Assembly: GCF_001907975.1 (NCBI RefSeq)
Contig: NZ_CP017834.1
Coordinates: 2,963,517 to 3,027,516 of the forward strand
From: Silvanigrella aquatica
GTDB lineage: Bacteria; Bdellovibrionota_B; Oligoflexia; Silvanigrellales; Silvanigrellaceae
Reading direction: 5' to 3'
Length of the DNA stretch: 64,000 nucleotides
Positions 18,038 to 26,200 of this stretch are shown here, piece by piece; the first letter of the stretch is position 1, and each line of letters starts with the position of its first letter. Made by a program: the position numbers and the translations under genes. Under the pieces are notes generated by a model. The model worked only from the letters and a program-made list of their open reading frames with translations, searched no databases and was not told the DNA's origin.

Positions 18038-18925
18038 TTAATTACTATTTAAAAAAAATTTATGGAATTCCAAAATCACCTGTGGTGAAATATTATCGGG
18101 TCGCGTTTCTTCTGTCACTCCCAGTGAATTTGCCAATTTCCAAAAACGCCCTATGTTACCTTCTTGTTTTTTTTCTAAATCACTTAATTGAGCTGCGAGT
18201 GCACGACGTAACATTTTTCTTCGCGCGCTAAATAAAACCGCTGTAAAACGACCAAATGCGTTATCTTCATCTTGTGAAGAAAAAGAAAAATTTTTAGGAG
18301 TTAATTTTACAATGGCAGAGTCTACTTTTGGTTTTGGCACGAAACAGCTTGCTGGAACTTCAAATAATTTTTGCACATCAAAAAAAAGCTGTATGCGCAC
18401 AGTAAGTCTACCGTAATCTTTAGTTCCCGGTTTCGCATTTAATCTATCGGCTACTTCATTTTGTAGCATAAAAACACCATGAGTGTAATATTCTTGAAAT
18501 TTACAAAACCAAAATAAAATATCACTGGAAATATAATATGGTAAATTTCCTACACATACACATTTATTTAATTTCGAAATATGAGAATCACTTTGCGGAG
18601 ACCATTTTAAAATATCAGTTTGAATCACTTGAATTTTATTTTCATTATTTTTTACTAATGTTTCATTCAAACCGTCAACAGCTCGTTGATCTTTTTCAAG
18701 TGCAAGAATTTGAATTCCTTTATTCAATAAAGGTTGTGTTAAAGAACCAGATCCAGGACCAATTTCATGTAAATACTTAGGCTTTCCATTATAAAATAAA
18801 GAATTGATAGATGTCGCTATTTTTTCAATAATATGTTGATCATTTAAAAAATTTTGACCCAATGACTTTTTCGCCTGAAGATGAAAGACTTGATTGGGAT
18901 TTTCTTTAAAAACTTTATTCCTCAT
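18038..18925 (-). CDS. rsmA: 16S rRNA dimethyladenosine transferase
   Basis: A 295-residue KsgA/RsmA enzyme that dimethylates two adjacent adenines near the 3' end of 16S rRNA during small-subunit assembly. Seen: SLGQNFLND at the N-terminus, the SAM-binding motif LHEIGPGSGSLTQPLL, an acidic ribose-binding position (ILALEKDQRAVDGL), and the catalytic NLPYYISSDILF. PASCFVPKPKVDSAIVKL is also present and typical. The length is slightly above the usual 270. It is divergent from the glutathione transferase gene, whose start is 68 bases away. Confidence 0.95.
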   Translation of the reverse strand: MRNKVFKENPNQVFHLQAKKSLGQNFLNDQHIIEKIATSINSLFYNGKPKYLHEIGPGSGSLTQPLLNKGIQILALEKDQRAVDGLNETLVKNNENKIQVIQTDILKWSPQSDSHISKLNKCVCVGNLPYYISSDILFWFCKFQEYYTHGVFMLQNEVADRLNAKPGTKDYGRLTVRIQLFFDVQKLFEVPASCFVPKPKVDSAIVKLTPKNFSFSSQDEDNAFGRFTAVLFSARRKMLRRALAAQLSDLEKKQEGNIGRFWKLANSLGVTEETRPDNISPQVILEFHKFFLNSN

Positions 18926-18993
18926 AAATTTCCTGTAAGATTAGAGTAATTCTATAACGGCACCATGAAATGAAATGCTAGAAGGAGATAGAT

Positions 18994-19620
18994 GTGTCAA
19001 GTCATTCCCTCATTCTTTATGAATGCCCCGAAACACGCTCAGACAGAGTAAAGTTTTTACTTGAAGAAATAGCCCTTCCCTACGAGAAAAAAACCCTCCA
19101 ACTATCAAAGGGTGAACATAAATCGGGTGAATATCTTGCCATAAACCCTATAGGATCTGTACCTTTCCTCATTGATAAAGACGCGGGAATATCCTTATCG
19201 GAATCAGGAGCAATCTGCCATTATCTTGCTAAAAACTTTAAACACAACCTCTATTTTCCAGAGGATATAAAAACCTTATCCCATTATGACGAAATGATGT
19301 TTTTTGCTACAAGCACTTTAGATCCTATTTGCTATCAAATTTTCTTTCATTCCAAAAAATACCCTCCAGAAAAACGAGTTCCTGCTATCTTAGAATTAAA
19401 TATTCAAAGATTTGATGATTGTGTTCAGTATTTAAATAAAACTCTAGAAAAATATGCATATGCATTAGGAAACAAATTGAGCGCACCAGACTTTATTATA
19501 GCTCCGACACTACTCTGCATTAAAGAAGAAGTAAAAAAATACCCCTTAATACAAAAATATATTGAAAATATTTTAGAACTACCTTCTATGAAAAAGGTAA
19601 GAAATCAAACAAAAAGTTGA
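18994..19620 (+). CDS. Glutathione S-transferase family protein
   Basis: A 208-residue protein starting at GTG (18994) with AAGGAG seven bases before. The N-terminal thioredoxin-like domain (about 1-80) has LILYECPETRSDRVKFLLEE, a cis-Pro loop (NPIGSVPFLID) and the glutathione-contacting LSESGAICHYLAK. The C-terminal half is helical and ends with the usual SAPDFIIAPTLLC. Reaction likely glutathione conjugation or a related thiol transfer; substrate unknown. A glutathione synthetase fragment at the window end shows that the cell makes glutathione. Confidence 0.88.
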   Translation: MSSHSLILYECPETRSDRVKFLLEEIALPYEKKTLQLSKGEHKSGEYLAINPIGSVPFLIDKDAGISLSESGAICHYLAKNFKHNLYFPEDIKTLSHYDEMMFFATSTLDPICYQIFFHSKKYPPEKRVPAILELNIQRFDDCVQYLNKTLEKYAYALGNKLSAPDFIIAPTLLCIKEEVKKYPLIQKYIENILELPSMKKVRNQTKS

Positions 19621-19648
19621 TATTATTAAAAATGTACTATTTAATAAA

Positions 19649-19680
19649 CAAAGAAGCGTTGAATAATCAACGCTTCTTTG
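19649..19680. terminator. Perfect 14-bp hairpin, terminator between two converging genes
   Basis: CAAAGAAGCGTTGA (19649-19662) pairs perfectly with TCAACGCTTCTTTG (19667-19680) around an ATAA loop. On the minus strand it is followed by TTTATTAAATAG, on the plus strand by AGTCTTTT. The last codons and stop of the small minus-strand gene at 19667 form one arm of the stem. It probably terminates both that gene and the glutathione transferase gene. Confidence 0.7.
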
Positions 19681-19783
19681 AGTCTTTTGGAGTTGCTTGT
19701 TGCTCTTGTGGCTTAGGCTGATTTGCAGCAGGCGCAGCTTTTTTTTCTTGTTTTTTCTTTTTCTTGCTATCTTTGCTTGGCAT
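19667..19783 (-). CDS. Lys-rich 38-residue protein
   Basis: A short frame read on the minus strand: MPSKDSKKKKKQEKKAAPAA, then NQPKPQEQQATPKDSKKR. It has a strong ribosome site (AAAGGAG, six to seven bases before ATG at 19783), and its stop lies in a terminator stem, which argues for a real gene. Composition is almost wholly Lys, Gln, Pro, Ala and Ser, so the protein is probably disordered and very basic. It resembles nucleic-acid- or ribosome-associated tails, but no family was recognised. Another frame overlaps it but lacks these signals. Confidence 0.6.
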   Translation of the reverse strand: MPSKDSKKKKKQEKKAAPAANQPKPQEQQATPKDSKKR

Positions 19784-20463
19784 AACAATCTCCTTTTTGC
19801 TGTATTGTTAAAGTTACTTTAATAAGTTAAGTGAAAAGAAATTAGATTGCAATACGAGTGACAAATTTTATTACTTTAAAAAAATTTTCTAGAAAATAAA
19901 CGTCATAAAATCAGAAGGCCAGCCGTTCGGTGCTAGCCTTCTGCGTCGTTCTTCTGAGGAAGAAAAGTGGAATGTACTTTAAGTGAGGACAATGCTATGG
20001 CGAGAGGTCAAAGGTAGGGATTTATTAGGTTGGTTAAGAAGCCCTAATCCTCCGAACATGTTTGTTTCATGGCTTCTTTCAAAGTTATAAACTCAACTTA
20101 TTTTAAATTGCAAGTTTTGAATTGAGGTATCTCAAAAAAAAAGACTCCCAATTCTTATCTTATTTATAAAAGAAAACCTTTGTTTGCCTTTTTTTTCAAT
20201 ACACATGCGAGCAAGTCACTAAAGCAGTTTGATTTTTGTCAATAAATTCACAGATATGAAATATTATCTAACAAAAAATGAAGAAAGAATTTTGCCTGTA
20301 TTTTAATCATTTTTTTTTATTCTTATTGTTTTTTTACCAATTATTTAAAATTTCTACGAGATTTATACAACAATTCTTTTATTTTTATATGTATTTTAAA
20401 AATAACTTTCTAACAAATAATAATATTAAAAAAACATTTTTCAATTTTCTAATCTAATTTTAT
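19784..20463. other. Long non-coding stretch between the 38-residue gene and hflX
   Basis: About 680 bases with no supported protein gene. The part nearest hflX (20120-20463) is AT-rich with long T and A runs. The part at about 19911-20090 is less AT-rich and full of inverted repeats; it is listed separately as a possible structured RNA. The promoter of the 38-residue gene must lie here or in the hflX transcript. Confidence 0.5.
19911..20092. ncRNA. Possible structured RNA, family and strand unknown
   Basis: Several stems are visible. AGAAGGCCAGC/GCTAGCCTTCT lies at 19913-19942 with one mismatch. TTCTTC/GAAGAA lies at 19949-19964. TTAGG/CCTAA lies at about 20025-20047. AAGAAGCC/GGCTTCTT lies at 20036-20087. 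Base composition differs from the flanks. I could not match it to tmRNA, RNase P RNA, SRP RNA or 6S RNA. On the plus strand it holds four GGA triplets within 70 bases, as CsrA-binding RNAs do; on the minus strand the first stem is followed by a T-rich run. Confidence 0.3.
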
Positions 20464-21882
20464 CTATAAGCCGTACTTATCTTTTACTTTTTTGATTTGC
20501 TCAGTCTTACCACGCACAGTATAATGAACTCCATCATTTTCGAATCGCTCTTGAATAATCCGTAAAGACTCACGAATATCGCCTACAGCCCCTTGCACAT
20601 GATATGGGACAAACAAATTGTCATCTGACATCTCTTGTTCAAAAAAGTCTCGAATAAACTCATATATTTTTTTAATATCAGCAGTATTTTTCGTAGAAAT
20701 GAACTGAGCACGAGGAAACTCTTTTTTGAGTTCTGCTAATTCATTTATTGATAATAAATCTATTTTGTTAAAAATATACACCGAAGATGTCTCATCATTC
20801 ACACCAATGTCACCCAATGTCGTTTTTGTCACATCTAAATGAGCTCTCCAACTTTTATCCGCCGCATCAATCACAAATAAAAGCAAAGATGCATTTAACG
20901 CCTCATCAAGAGTAGAACGAAAGGACACAACGAGATCATGTGGAAGCTTACGAATAAATCCTACGGTATCAGAAACAAGAATTTTAGGCTGGCTCTCAGG
21001 ATAAAGAGCGCGCACCGTTGTATCGAGTGTGGCAAAAAGCTTATCCGCAACAAGGACTTCACTGCCCGTTAACTTTCTCATTAATGAAGACTTACCCGCG
21101 TTGGTGTAACCAACAAGCGCCACACAAGGCTGCTCTGATCGCTTTTTCCTACGCGTTCCCTGTTCTTTTTGAATAGCAGCAATTTCACGGCGCAATTCTG
21201 CAATACGATCGCGGATCCGTCTCTTATCAAGCTCCATATCCGATTCACCGGCTCCACGGCCTCCTGCACCACCACCACGGCGTTCGCTGGAACCGCTTTC
21301 CCTAATACGCGGCGCCAAATATTTTAGTCGTGCAATTTCAACCTGCAATCGCGCCTCTCTCGTCTTGGCATGTTTGCTAAATATTTCAACAATAACACCC
21401 GTTCTGTCTAGCACCTCAACGGAAAAAGCACTTTTTAAATTTGCAATTTGCGAAGGTGTGAGTTCGCAATCAAAAATAACAGCATCAGGCTTTTGGGCGG
21501 GATCAAACTGTTCATCTTCTTTTTCTTCTTCGATTTCTTCAAATTCAGAGGCAGGGTCATAGAGATCTTCCTCCTCTTCGATCTGCTGCTCCTCAAGCCT
21601 CAATTTAGCCTTATTTTTTTTAACAGGAGGCCCCATTTTGACAACACCTGTTCCTCCCGTGCGTTTTGCAATTTCATGCAACTTCCCTTGTCCCAGGGGA
21701 ACGGCGCCCGAAAGAGAAGGCCTTCTTTGAAAAGTCACCCCCACAATTTCAAAACCAAGAGTTGTCACGAGTCTCTTGAGTTCTTCAAGAGACTCTTTAT
21801 TTTCTTCATCACTCACATCATTTGTAGGAACTCCCACGAGAAGCGCCTTAGGAAGTTTTTCATTATTCATTTCAAGAGGCAT
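20464..21882 (-). CDS. hflX: GTPase HflX with an acidic insertion
   Basis: A 472-residue ribosome-associated GTPase that in other bacteria splits stalled or hibernating ribosomes. Seen: the N-terminal HflX domain (LVTTLGFEIVG...PLGQGKLHEI), a Gly-rich linker with ERRGGGAGGRGAGESDMELD, a coiled segment, and the G domain with GYTNAGKSS (258-266), VSDTVGFIRKLP and NKID. Odd: between GKLHEIAKRTGG and DAVIFDCELTP there is an insertion at about residues 77-132 very rich in Glu and Asp, which the E. coli protein lacks. AAAGG precedes the ATG. It lies 144 bases downstream of the tRNA cluster on the same strand. Confidence 0.93.
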   Translation of the reverse strand: MPLEMNNEKLPKALLVGVPTNDVSDEENKESLEELKRLVTTLGFEIVGVTFQRRPSLSGAVPLGQGKLHEIAKRTGGTGVVKMGPPVKKNKAKLRLEEQQIEEEEDLYDPASEFEEIEEEKEDEQFDPAQKPDAVIFDCELTPSQIANLKSAFSVEVLDRTGVIVEIFSKHAKTREARLQVEIARLKYLAPRIRESGSSERRGGGAGGRGAGESDMELDKRRIRDRIAELRREIAAIQKEQGTRRKKRSEQPCVALVGYTNAGKSSLMRKLTGSEVLVADKLFATLDTTVRALYPESQPKILVSDTVGFIRKLPHDLVVSFRSTLDEALNASLLLFVIDAADKSWRAHLDVTKTTLGDIGVNDETSSVYIFNKIDLLSINELAELKKEFPRAQFISTKNTADIKKIYEFIRDFFEQEMSDDNLFVPYHVQGAVGDIRESLRIIQERFENDGVHYTVRGKTEQIKKVKDKYGL

Positions 21883-22026
21883 AAAGAAACCTTTTATTTA
21901 ATTTGAAAAAAAGGGGGGCTTTTATTTTATGTTACCTTAAAGTAAGACAAAACGATTGCCTTTATATGGCTATCAACTTTATATAATATTTTCTAGTAAT
22001 AGGTTTTTACACATGAAAATTAAAAA

Positions 22027-22101
<75 letters not shown>

Positions 22102-22159
22102 AGATGTGATAAAACAAGGGAATTTTTGAACTTAAAAAGGCAAGGACAATAATCATAAA

Positions 22160-22236
22160 TGGAGCGGGTGAAGGGGCACGATCCCTCAACATTCAGCTTG
22201 GAAGGCTGACGCTCTAGCCAATTGAGCTACACCCGC
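22160..22236 (-). tRNA. tRNA-Gly (TCC)
   Basis: Acceptor GCGGGTG/CACCCGC, anticodon stem TCAGC/GCTGA around CTTCCAA (anticodon TCC), and encoded CCA. Third in the cluster. Confidence 0.94.
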
Positions 22237-22264
22237 TTGAAACAAATGAAACTCATTTGTTTGA

Positions 22265-22350
22265 TGGTGGGGAGGGGCAGATTCGAACTGCCGAAGTCGT
22301 AAGACAGCGGATTTACAGTCCGCCCCATTTAGCCACTCTGGAACCTCCCC
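22265..22350 (-). tRNA. tRNA-Tyr (GTA)
   Basis: Acceptor GGGGAGG/CCTCCCC, anticodon stem GCGGA/TCCGC around CTGTAAA (anticodon GTA), the long variable arm expected of bacterial tRNA-Tyr, and encoded CCA. Second in the cluster. Confidence 0.96.
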
Positions 22351-22357
22351 GATACCG

Positions 22358-22433
22358 TGGAGCTGGCTAAGGGAATTGAACCCCCAACCGCCTGATTACA
22401 AATCAGGTGCTCTACCAATTGAGCTAAGCCAGC
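22358..22433 (-). tRNA. tRNA-Thr (TGT)
   Basis: Acceptor GCTGGCT/AGCCAGC, anticodon stem CTGAT/ATCAG around TTGTA (anticodon TGT), and encoded CCA. First gene of the cluster, only seven bases before tRNA-Tyr. Confidence 0.95.
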
Positions 22434-22453
22434 GTACTTCTCGGTGAAGATGT

Positions 22454-22482
22454 GGTTAATCTATGACGGCCAGCCTTGTCAA
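22454..22482 (-). promoter_or_regulatory. Candidate promoter of the tRNA cluster
   Basis: A perfect -35 TTGACA (22482-22477, minus strand) lies about 44 bases before the first tRNA. The -10 is poor: ATTAAC or TTAACC at 16-17 bases. Only the -35 match and position support it. Confidence 0.35.
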
Positions 22483-22653
22483 GCAATCTTATAAAAAAAA
22501 AAATTACACAATCATAAAAGGAACTTATAAAAAAATTCTGATTAAGAAACATGACGGAACTTTTTACCCTACTTTGGTTTGACTATCCTAAACATCAACT
22601 ATTTATTAAAAAAAATATAAAGATAAAATAAGGAGTAAGGAGAATTTCAAGAT

Positions 22654-23205
22654 ATGAAGCTCAATATAAATATCCCTGTTTTATACCTTAAAATGGCTGT
22701 CATTTTAACGGCCACAGGATTTTTTGAAATCTCCGCTCAAGCACAACAGCAGGTCTATGCGAACGAAGATGAAATGAGAGATATCTTCGTTGCGGGAGGC
22801 TATGGTGCTCTGTTTGGCGCCACCATGGGGACAGCTATTCTCCCTTTCCTCTCAGGATCACCTATTGATAATATCCGTGTTGTAGCAGGAGGTGCTTCCA
22901 TCGGCTTCATGATGGGAAGTGCGTACGGACTCTATAATATGCCTAAATCCCAAGGCGGCTCTTATTTCAACTACGCCCCTGAAAATGATGAAAACTATTT
23001 TTACAGCATGCCTCCTACTCTACCAGGTCACGGATATCAGTCTCCCCAAAAGTCTCAAGATGAAAAAAACGTTGTGAAGCAACAAGAACTTCCTAAAACA
23101 GGGGCATTAATTGTTGGAAATGGAAGCCATATTGGCCTTGCTATGCCCCAATTTTGGATAGGGCAAAATCAATTCGGATTTGTATTAGCTTCTCTGCGTT
23201 TTTAA
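22654..23205 (+). CDS. Secreted or membrane protein with glycine-zipper segments
   Basis: A 183-residue protein of unknown function. The signal peptide (about 1-30) ends EISAQA before QQQVYANEDE. Two small hydrophobic stretches rich in spaced Gly follow (GGYGALFGATMGTAILPFLS; VVAGGASIGFMMGSAYGLY). These suit glycine-zipper helices that pack in a membrane, as in small outer-membrane or envelope proteins. The C-terminal half is polar and ends in a beta-like NQFGFVLASLRF, a final aromatic as often seen in outer-membrane strands. AAGGAG lies 11 bases before the ATG. It stands alone, converging on the NRPS gene. Confidence 0.65.
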   Translation: MKLNINIPVLYLKMAVILTATGFFEISAQAQQQVYANEDEMRDIFVAGGYGALFGATMGTAILPFLSGSPIDNIRVVAGGASIGFMMGSAYGLYNMPKSQGGSYFNYAPENDENYFYSMPPTLPGHGYQSPQKSQDEKNVVKQQELPKTGALIVGNGSHIGLAMPQFWIGQNQFGFVLASLRF

Positions 23206-23272
23206 ATTTAAAGTTGCTTTATACTTTTTTCAAAATTCATAACATAATAAATTTTTTAATTTAGAAAATGAT

Positions 23273-26200
23273 TTACCCTATATCTTTTATTTTAATATCA
23301 TTTTTGTTAATTAATAATAATTTTGACAGTGTTTTCTTATAAATTTCTACATATCGAATTATTGTATTTTCATAAAATAATTGAACGGAATAATTAAACA
23401 TTCCAACAAGTTCATCTTGTGAATCATCAATAAAGCAATTTAAATCAAATTTTGCTGGTGAATATAAATCATTTAATAACTTTTCCAAGTTTCTATCAAG
23501 ACTAAAAATTTGGACTTCTTGATTATTAATTATCTTATGTCCGAATGTTTGCAAAAGAAAGGATACATTAAAAATTTGATGATGACTTTGTACATCATGA
23601 GTTTCTACTTCCATAACAAGTTTATCAAAAGGTAGATCCTGGCAAAGTTGAACAGCTATCAATTCATCCCCTACACTTTTTATGAAAGATTTCAAACTTT
23701 CTTCAGGATCAATTTTTGCTCGAAAAGCTATGATATTTATGAAAAATCCTATTACATCTGAAATTTGTTTATAGTGCCTATTCGATACAGGAGAACCAAT
23801 TACAATATCCTTTTGCCCACTTATAAAACTCAAAGTTAAGTAATAGGCTGATAAACAAATTGAAAATAATGACACCTCTAATTTTTGTGCCAATTCTCTT
23901 AATCCAAATGAAGTCTTTTTATCAATTGTAAAATAAACATGATTTCCCCTAAAATTATGCTTTTCATTCATAATTTTATCAGGAGATAAATTTATCATTT
24001 TATAGTCTTTTAATTTTTCTTTCCAAAAGATTATTTGTGCTTCAATTATATCACTAACCAAATAATTTCTTTGCCATGTTGCATAGTCTTTATAATGGAT
24101 ATTTAATTGAGGAAGACGTTCTCTTAATTCGGTTTCAGTAATTTTATTTTCAAAATAACTAGAAAATAAAATGAGTTCCTTTAAAAGGACTTCAATTGAC
24201 CAACCATCAAAGGCAATATGATGAACATTTATAATTAAAAACCTCTTTAAAATAGAACTATCAGAGTCTTTTAGCTTAAATATTTTAGCACGAATAGGAA
24301 TTTCATAATTTATTTTAAAATTATTACAAAATTCTTTCTGTAAATCATCGAGCATCATATCCCAAGAAATATATTCATATTCCTCAACATTGAAGTCAAA
24401 TTCGCTTTCAGACAAAATCTTTTGAATAACATTACCATTTGAATCTTCTTTAATAATAGTTCGTAATATTTCTTGTCTTGATAAAATATTTTTTAAGGCA
24501 TTTTTTATACTACTTGTATTAACCCACTCTGATATTTCAAAAATATTAGGTATATTCCAACCAGCAAAACCTTCCGATGATTTTTCAATATGCCACAAAT
24601 GTTCTTGCATAAAAGATGCTGGATACTCATTTGATTCAGTAAAGTCACATTTTTTAATTTCAATATTACTTATTTCATAAATATTTTTATTACTTAAAAT
24701 ATTTTTTATACTCTTCAATTTTAGCATATCTGATAAACTTACATTTATACTTAATTCTTTATTTATTGTATTGACTACCTTTATTGCATTAATACTATTG
24801 CCACCTAAACTGTAATAATCGCTTTGAATTCCAACTGAATTTTTAGGAAGTCCTAAAGTAGATTCCCAAATTGAACACATGCTTTTTTCTATTCTAGTAT
24901 TTGGTGCAACATGTGAAAGTAAATCATTAAAATTTGGTTCTGGCAATTTCTTAGTATCCAGTTTACCATTATTTGTTAAGGGTATATTATCCAATTTTAT
25001 ATATTTATTTGGAAGCATATATTCTGGTAATTTATTCAAAATAAAATTATTTAAAATTATTTCATCAATATATTCAATCGAAGTATAATAAGCTAAAATT
25101 ATCTTTTTATTACTATCATTACTACAATTTTTAAGTAATACTGCTACTTGATTTATAAGGGGATATTCTCGTATAACATTCTCAATTTCAGATAATTCAA
25201 TACGCATTCCACGAATTTTAACTTGAGAATCAGCTCTTCCAATATATTCTATTTCGCTATTATCAAGTTCAAATACCATATCTCCAGTTTTGTACAGGTA
25301 TTTATATTTTTCATTTTTACTAGAAAAAGGGTTTAATATAAATTTTTCTTTTGTTAATGATAAATTATTTAAATACCCTTCTGCTAAATAAATTCCACTT
25401 AAGTATAACTCACCAATTGCTCCCTTTGGAAGAATATTCAAATTTTTATCTAAAATATAAATTTTTAAATTAGGAAAAGCTTTTCCAATCGAAGAATTAC
25501 TTGCATAATTAAAATTTTTTATATCTTCATAATCATATTTTTTTAGAGTAACTTCACCTGTTTCAGTAGGACCATAATAATTAAAAAATACCCTACTTAT
25601 ATTTATATATTTTTTTACAATATTAGGATGAAAAGCCTCGCCACTAAACATAATTTTGTTTAGTGTCTCAAATTTATTAAAGTCTTTTTCTTCTGAAAAT
25701 ATTTTGAATTGTGAAGGTACAAAATGACAAATTGAAATTTTATTTTCAATAATAATTTTTTCAATCTCATCTATATCAAATATACTTTCAGTAATATACA
25801 TTTTTGCTCCACTCAATAGTGAAGTAAAAATATCTGAAAATGAAACATCAAATACAATGTTTGTTTTAAACAAAAAGGAATCATCTTCACTCATCTTATT
25901 ACTCTGTATCATATACATAATTCTTGAATAGCAACTTTGCTGTGTCATCATGACTCCTTTTGGAGTCCCAGTAGTACCTGAAGTATATAATATATATGCT
26001 AGATCATCTGAATATACTTTTTTATTTAAATTATTCTTTGTACATGATTGAATTGATTTTAATTCATTCTTATCTGCTATATTAATTATTTTAGCATCTG
26101 ATATTTTTCTCACTTTTTCATAAGTATTATTATCCACCAATATAAGCCTTGAATTAGAGTCCTTATAAATAAAGTTTATTCTTTCTAGTGGATAATTAGG

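Noticed and set aside
19579-19788. 69-residue minus-strand frame overlapping the Lys-rich small gene
   Set aside because: It lacks its own ribosome site, runs through the terminator and into the converging GST gene; the 38-residue frame has all the signals.
19911-20092. tmRNA, SRP RNA or RNase P RNA in the structured island
   Set aside because: None of the conserved core sequences (tRNA-like ends with T-loop, GGAAG-type SRP loop, GAGGAAAGTCC) is present.
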